Assembly: GCA_024138015.1 (NCBI GenBank)
Contig: JAMXBB010000009.1
Coordinates: 41,327,481-41,391,480 of the forward strand
Source: Lumnitzera littorea
Lineage: Eukaryota; Streptophyta; Magnoliopsida; Myrtales; Combretaceae
Length of the DNA: 64,000 nucleotides
Reading direction: 5' to 3'
Below are positions 58,062 through 64,000 of the stretch, one piece after another; the stretch's first letter is position 1, and each line of letters starts with the position of its first letter. Under the pieces are notes generated by a model. That model ran no database searches, was not told the origin of the DNA, and saw nothing but the letters and a program-made list of their open reading frames with translations. The position numbers and the translations under genes were made by a program.

Positions 58062-61000
58062 ATATCTTAGGGTTCAAAAGGAGGAGAGACATTACAGAAA
58101 CGGAGAGACGAGAGACAAGAAGAGACTTAAGGAGAAACAACATTAAGAAGCGATAACGACATCGATTTCAAGATTAGAGATTGTTCATCAAATCAAGAGC
58201 GGTTTTCATGTTTTATTTTATGTCTTTGATGGAACTCGTTTTTAAATTCATTATGATAGCTTAGAATTCAAGTATTTAGGATTATGGAACCTAGGGTTTC
58301 ATGTAACCCTTGGATTGAATTATAATTTCAAGAAAGTTTTTATCTTTTCTTGATTCAATTATGTCGTTTAGATATGGATTGATAATTCTAGAGTATCAAT
58401 ATATGATATTATGCATGTTGATTGAGAAATTGCATGTGTAATTAGATCTTAACATAATTGAAGAGAATTACATGTATACTTAGAGATAAGATACATGATT
58501 CTTCCGAAAAGTTGATTGTTTGTATGGGAATTCATTATACATTAATGCGATTCTAAGTTATATTNCCGGTTAGATAATAAAGCTAAAGTTAATATTAGTA
58601 CTCAAAATCTCTAAGGGATCGACTCGGACTCATATCCGACTATATTAAAATTGATAGGTGCGCTTGCCTCGTATCAATAGCACTAAGTGATCTAGCAATC
58701 CATAGTCACTAAAACTGTAGAGAGTTGGAATCGCTTATTAAATAATAAAAAAGGGTATCTAAGTTATGACAGTCATAAAGCCACCAGACACTTTAAAAGT
58801 TTAATTCAACTAGCTAATTTCCTTTTCTAATCTTATCATTCTATTTCCCCGACCAGGTAAAGCACTTTGTACTCAAATCCTAGCCTAGCCCCAACTTGGT
58901 AAGACTTACAAAAAAAAAACTATTAGGTGGTAAGCTACATCTAGCTTAGTGAGCAACCTTCTTACCTTACTAAAAAGAAAAAATTAATAATAATAACAAG
59001 TAAGTTATTTATTATACATATGAATGCATGTACAAGCATATGTAATGGAAACAGTGTATACAGTACGGTTTTCATACCCACTATTGCTTCAATTGAGAAG
59101 TATTAAGGCATGTTAAGACCTAGGTATCGGCATCTAATATGAGTTCTCTTAGCAATATAATCACCATCAACAGTAAATACGGCTCGACCTCAAGTAGAAA
59201 GTAGCACTCCTTAGAGCTAAGTAGATCCTAAACGGCTAGAGAAGAACTTGTTGTATGAATTTGTTTTGTGATAAACAATCTATAATATCAATATGGATCC
59301 ATCTATGCATGATCTCCCATTCTGCTCTGTAGTACTGATGCCCTTTAACTTATGTAATAGGATGCAATGCATGTTTAGTTTACTTAAAAGCCAAATATTT
59401 ATTAATTCGAATCCATTGGGTGACTAAGCAAATATATTTCAAATATTCCTTTACCTTGGGTTCTAATGCAACAAATAAGGGTGTTTGAAATATCTTAAGG
59501 TATTTTGCAAGTAAGAGTTAACTAAAGCAAGCACATACAAGTTCCCATATACCCCAACATGTAATGAGTTTAATTATCATTTATAGTTGGTTGGTGCACT
59601 TATTCTAAGCACAAAATAAAGTAATATAGGAGGCAGTATACTCACTTAGCCTTGAAGTATAATATTCCCCATAGTCCTCATTAATCTCAAATAATCTAAG
59701 TAAAGTAATTAAAGCAAAAAAGACTCATCCTAAACTTAATCTATTCTTTAGCCTTGCTATAATTTCCTTATTTCTACCTATTTCATATCTTAGTCATAAC
59801 TTTCTCATTTGAATTCAGAATTATATATTCTTATAGTCAATTTTCATCAATTTTGAGTGTTCCTTCATTTAGTGAAGTCTTTTTAAGGTGTTTAGACTTG
59901 TAAGAATTGGGTTTGGGTAAAAAAAGCTTGTTGGTTAATTGTATTGGTTTGTCTACTTTAAGGTTTAAGCCTAATTTTGGGCTTTAGGACTTAATTTTTT
60001 ATGTCAGGCCTTACACTTGACCTTTTAGCCCTTTATTTAGGTATTTCAAGTTTAATTTTCCACCTGAATTTCATATCTTTTAATTAGGGCCTTAATGATA
60101 CTCTTGTGGGCCTAAATAGACTCTCTTTGCAAGTTTAAGGTCTTAACTCACTAAGGGGGTTATAGGAGATGATCCTAATGGGCCTTTAGACTTAATGGCC
60201 TTTAATATTTTATTTTATGAGCTCATTGGTTTAGGGATCAGATCTATTGACTATGTTTTTAGGCTCTATTTTGGGTCCTTTTAAGCTCACCTTACATCAT
60301 AGGGCCTTAAGCTTAACTCTATTTATTATTTTGGGTCTAAGCCTACTACAAGCCTTAAGTTTGGTCCAATGTCATCTAGTTATTGATTTGGTACTTTTCA
60401 TTAATGAGGCTTCTAATATTATTCTTAAAGCCTTAATCATTTACTAAATTAGTTTAGGCTACTAACTCATCATTACCTTATTAACTTGGTTAATTACAAC
60501 CTAGATCATACTTAACACTAAATAATCATGCCATTGCACTACCTAATCAAACTTTATAGATCATTGACTCCATTAATAGTGGAAGCCAAGTTAGGTTCTT
60601 TTAGGCTTTCCTATAACTTCTTCCATTTAATACTCATTCTAGTGTGTTTCCTTATTTTAATCGTATATCTACTTATTTTAAGTTAACAATATCACATAAC
60701 ATGGTAAGAACAAGATGGATACATATCGTGGAGGTGGCAGTATGTATGACACTTAAGGTTTCATGAAGTTTTCTCAACTTATTTTAAAGTCATTTACATA
60801 AAACTATCTCCTACACTTCTAAAATGTAAGTATCAACTAGCTAAGTATATGAATGAAGTTGTGAATAAGAAACTCAAGTTAGTTAAGTTTTACATTAGAC
60901 TTGTTTGTACAAGTTCCAATTTTCTCACTCAAAATGAAGTCGAAAAGTACTTATTTGGAAGCAATAGTTTGTTGGCAAAAAACTAGAAGATGTAATGGTT

Positions 61001-61749
61001 CAAATGGTGGTGATCGTTTGTAATTTGGTGGTATATGGTGGTGGTAATTCCAAAAGGTGTTAATGTACGCAAGGACCTCTAATAGCTTCTTTGTTTTCTT
61101 CCCTTTTTCCTTTGTTTTTTTTTTTTTATTGTTTTGGGTTTCTTAAGAGTATTTCCTAAGGTTTTCTAAGAGTGAAGAATAGAGTCAAACGAGGGTTTTG
61201 AAGGGGTGATTACAAATCAAGAAGGTGGGATGTGAGGGATAAACCCTCTCTTCTTTTGGTTACTAAGAACTAGATTTAAGTTAGGACCACTTGCTTTTAT
61301 GACTTTTTTTGCAAAGTAAGGCAAGGATTTATCTCCAAAATATCCCAATTGTCAACTAATATAAGATCAAGGATCTTATCCATTTTTCAATTAAGAGGAC
61401 TAAGGTTGGTAAATGGATTAAAGAGTAATTAAGCTAATTAATCACGATTATACTTAATTAGGCAATTTAGGCCTAATTAGGGTGTAATTAAGGTCTTGCC
61501 ATTTTCTATCACTTTAATTAAGTTCATTGACCTATAATACTTTGTTTGTTAGAGTATTTTAGTATTTAGGACCAATTAAGGTTTTTATACAACGTACAAG
61601 ATTGAAGATTTAGGGTTTCTAAGCAATTAGAGGAATTATTTGCAATTAGTGAACGGTTTAGGAATATACTTAAGGTTTGTTAGTTCAATTAGAGTTTTAG
61701 ACTCCCCATTAATGTTTTAGCCAATCTATTGATGTTTATTTAGCCATTT

Positions 61750-62659
61750 TGGGGTGTCCCATACATTAGGGTTTTACACTTACGATTAAAGTTTTAGGGC
61801 TTTATTCTCTTTAGGGTTTTTTAACTTATTATTTAGGGTTCGTGAATTATTTTTAGGGTTCAATTGTTTTATTTAGGGTTATTATTACTATATCTTGAGT
61901 GGTTTTAAGGATTACCTATTAGCTCTTATATTCGACTATAAGTTTGGATCTGAAAGTTTTCAGGGTTCATATTGTCTCCCCAAGGATAATGTTGATATTA
62001 TTAAGGAGTTATTTTCATTTAACTAGTTTTGTTTCATATGATTAATCGTGTTTGACTTGTAGTTAATTATGATATAAAACCCAATTAATAGATTAAGGTG
62101 TAATTTAAATTCTTAATCTTAATTACTAGTACATTTGACATTAACTAGGGGCAATTTAGGGCTTAATATGTCAAATTAAGTTAGTTAAGCTCATTGGATC
62201 ATCTTGTCTAATTAGTTGAAGGAATTGGGACAATTGTTCTTGTTCATGTACGTTTTAGAGAGTAAATTAGGGTTTTAGGGCAATTAAGCGATTAGCATTT
62301 GATTAGTAGATAGTTTTACTATTTAATTAGAGAACAATAGCTAAATTATGGTTTTCAACGCTAGATTAGGGTTTTACAATCATTTCTAAAGTTTACGCAT
62401 ATTGGGGTTCTAATTAGGGTTCGAAGGTTCATTTAAGGGTTATAATTTTCATTTAGGGTTTTAAATTCATTGTTAGGGTTATCTATATCAATAATCATTT
62501 TTTGCTTAATTTACCCTTTATCGATTTAAAATATTTCTCTTGGGCTTCAATTATCAGTCTCTTTCCCATTAGGGTTTAGGATTGGATTCATTAGATTAGG
62601 TTGACCTTGGGAGTTAACATTAGTTACTAACATTTGCTTGCAAAATTTTAGGGTTTTGA
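61750..62659. repeat. TAGGGTTT-rich (telobox-like) part of LTR D
   Basis: More than a dozen dispersed AGGGTTT or close variants, all on the same strand, irregularly spaced. The same strand-biased motif, as AAACCCTAA, fills the matching part of LTR E (53970-54480). It is not tandem telomere repeat. Confidence 0.65.
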
Positions 62660-63680
62660 GTGTGAGGGTGAAACTAAGGTCAAATTTGTTGTCTAGGGTT
62701 TTACGAGTTTAAGTTTAGGTTTTTGAGTATAGTCTCTCAAGTTCAAGATTAGTTATCTTACCAACATTAAGGATATTTTTTAGGAAATCCTATGAACTTC
62801 TAGCCCCTAGTCAAGGAAATTTGTGCGGTTTGTAGACACTTCATGTTTGCATTTCGTAATTTTAGTTCTTCTTTCAAATTTTTAGTATCGTTAAAATGGA
62901 CCAAAATAGGCCCTCTTCTTTTTTTTTTTTTAATTTTACTAAATTTTTATCTTTAATTGCTTGAACATATGGTTAATGTAATTTTATTTATCTTGTTATT
63001 TAATTTAAAAAATATAATACATTAAACTAGACTACTTACAAGACTTAGTCCATGGGCCCTAAAAGAATTAGGGCCAAAGACCCTGATATTTAGACCAAGT
63101 AGGCAGGCAAGTTTTGTGCTTACAAATATTTTTAACTCCTATGTATGTACTACTCGTGCTAGTTAAGCACGTGAGTTATGTGCTCCCAACGTGACATGTG
63201 CCCCATTTTCTTTCTACGTCCTATTTTTTTTTTGCTTGCATACTTGAGAATTGAAGTTTGCTGAATAAAAAGGGAAAGTTTCCCTATTTGAATCCTTCAT
63301 TTTCAACTCGTGTTTTGAATCTATATCTTGAGAAATTAACCTGAATTTTATGTTTTTGGAATCTTCACATAGTATACTCTAAAGTGGGACAAAAGAAAAC
63401 ACATTCTAATTTTATGAAATCGTAAATTAATTTGGATATGAAAAAGGAAAAAAAATATATATATTAACAAACTTCAATGGAATTTGCAAAACTACATTCT
63501 TTAGGATATTTCCTCCGAATCAAAGATGTAGACATTGATTATTGATGTGTTCTTGCCCATTTCCATCATTCAAACTAACACTTTCCTCAAAATATGAAAT
63601 CGGATTGGACAAGAACATATTAGGCCACCAAATTTGTGATCTTCCATTTTTACACTTTTCTAGATTAAATATAGACTCCG
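62660..63680. other. Right-hand flank without recognised gene
   Basis: Contains a T-run at 62923-62937, a short inverted wording GGGCCCTAAAAGAATTAGGGCC (63055-63076) and two ACGTG elements (63168-63173 and 63189-63194). No ORF. Confidence 0.35.
63168..63173. promoter_or_regulatory. G-box CACGTG
   Basis: A palindromic CACGTG ~515 bp upstream of the TATA box at 63685, with a further ACGTG nearby. bZIP/bHLH binding sites of this kind are common in plant promoters. Chance occurrence is possible. Confidence 0.3.
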
Positions 63681-63684
63681 CTAG

Positions 63685-63693
63685 TATAAATAG
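63685..63693 (+). promoter_or_regulatory. Possible core promoter TATAAATAG
   Basis: A consensus plant TATA box followed by an A/C-rich leader (CACACCTAAAAACTCACC) with a likely start near 63715-63725. The first ATG (63775) opens only MRSFSL before a stop, so any gene would start beyond or be a remnant. DNA from 63800 to the window end is C-rich (CCACC, AAACCCTAAACACTCC), similar in wording to 54720-54900 in LTR E, so it could instead be part of another LTR copy. Confidence 0.35.
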
Positions 63694-64000
63694 GGGGCTA
63701 TACCTCACTTTGTGCATAGATCACACCTAAAAACTCACCAAAATACACTCAATTGAAGCTTTCCCTTTTTAAAATGAGAAGTTTCTCTCTCTAGGAATAG
63801 TCCCACCATCGACCTTCTACATCAAAAATTGCTATCAAAGTTGTGTTTGTGGTGTTCCCAAACCCTAAACACTCCACTCTCTTATGCCTAAATGCCCCCT
63901 AACCACTCTACCAAAAACCACCATCACCTCTAAATTCCAAACACCACAACAACCTGAGGCATCAATCCTACCCCCACCTTACGCACCACACCACTACCCC

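Larger units (their letters stand above)
57746..58676 (+). mobile_element. Nested LTR in LTR D, ~931 bp
   Basis: It begins TGATAACTC and ends CGTATCA (TGATA...TATCA). It contains a TATA box (58051-58061) followed by a purine-rich leader and ends with the wording CTCTAAGGGATCGACTCGG and GGTGCGCTTGCC, which resembles the end of many plant LTRs. The flanking five bases (TAATT and ATAGC) do not match, so the limits or the TSD are uncertain. One ambiguous base (n) lies at 58565. Confidence 0.55.
57541..62659 (+). mobile_element. Long solo LTR 'D', interrupted, right end uncertain
   Basis: It begins TGTAATGCCC and aligns with the start of A for ~120 bp (TTCATATAATGTGTGCACTCATGATA...). It is then interrupted by another LTR (57746-58676) and resumes at about 58680 with ACTAAAACTGTAGAGAGTTGG, matching A at 11264-11283. 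It contains the CTTAGTGAGCAACCTT motif (58947-58962), the core (59780-59890), the GGCAGTATGTATGACACTT segment (60737-60755) and an AGGGTTT-rich end. The right end is placed at AAATTTTAGGGTTTTGA by alignment with E. The putative TSD GTATA/GTGTG differs at two sites, so this boundary is tentative. Confidence 0.6.

Noticed and set aside
1..64000. tRNA, rRNA or known snRNA genes
   Set aside because: None recognised by eye. A covariance-model scan would be decisive and could still reveal one.

Overview
This is nuclear DNA from a flowering plant, probably a eudicot. It is very AT-rich and poor in CG, and contains the usual plant retroelement classes (Ty1/copia, Ty3/gypsy, plant L1-type LINE, a TRIM, a long-TIR foldback element and very long solo LTRs). 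I found no intact host gene. Nearly every recognisable coding stretch is a broken retrotransposon gene. Stops often fall where Gln or Trp is expected, and Cys is often changed to Tyr, which fits long-term cytosine deamination in silenced DNA.

Layout, left half. A Ty3/gypsy element (1292-5082, +) keeps both outer edges and a near-perfect target-site duplication (TSD), but has an internal deletion from its 5' LTR into the reverse transcriptase. A gene-like minus-strand fragment (5193-5810) and a small palindromic tandem repeat (6057-6260) follow. A large Ty1/copia element (about 7140-16905, -) is split by two later insertions: a 962-bp solo LTR in integrase (9097-10058) and a 3,565-bp solo LTR in the protease region (11065-14629). 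It abuts a truncated Ty3/gypsy element (about 16910-21140, -). A TRIM lies at 22994-23616 and a second long solo LTR at 23836-27568.

Layout, right half. A decayed LINE with both ORFs recognisable occupies about 29400-35510 (-). After it come a local segmental duplication, a foldback/MITE-like element (36667-37187) and the 3' half of a second Ty1/copia element (38545-40053, +). A third long solo LTR (41693-45190) sits in one unit of a small tandem duplication of the flanking DNA. A LINE scrap (47184-47531), an AT-rich desert (about 47.5-54 kb), a fourth long LTR in inverted orientation (53969-56960) and a fifth, itself interrupted by another LTR (57541 to about 62659), complete the window. A possible promoter lies near the right edge (63685).

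The most notable result is the set of five related long LTRs (about 3.0-4.1 kb, TGTCAYGAYC...TTTACA type). Four carry their own different 5-bp TSD, and none holds an internal coding region. Together they cover more than a quarter of the window. They share an apparently conserved non-coding core, and three share a TA-rich block followed by a pyrimidine tract and then a purine tract. TSDs and reading-frame continuity give a relative insertion order at several sites.
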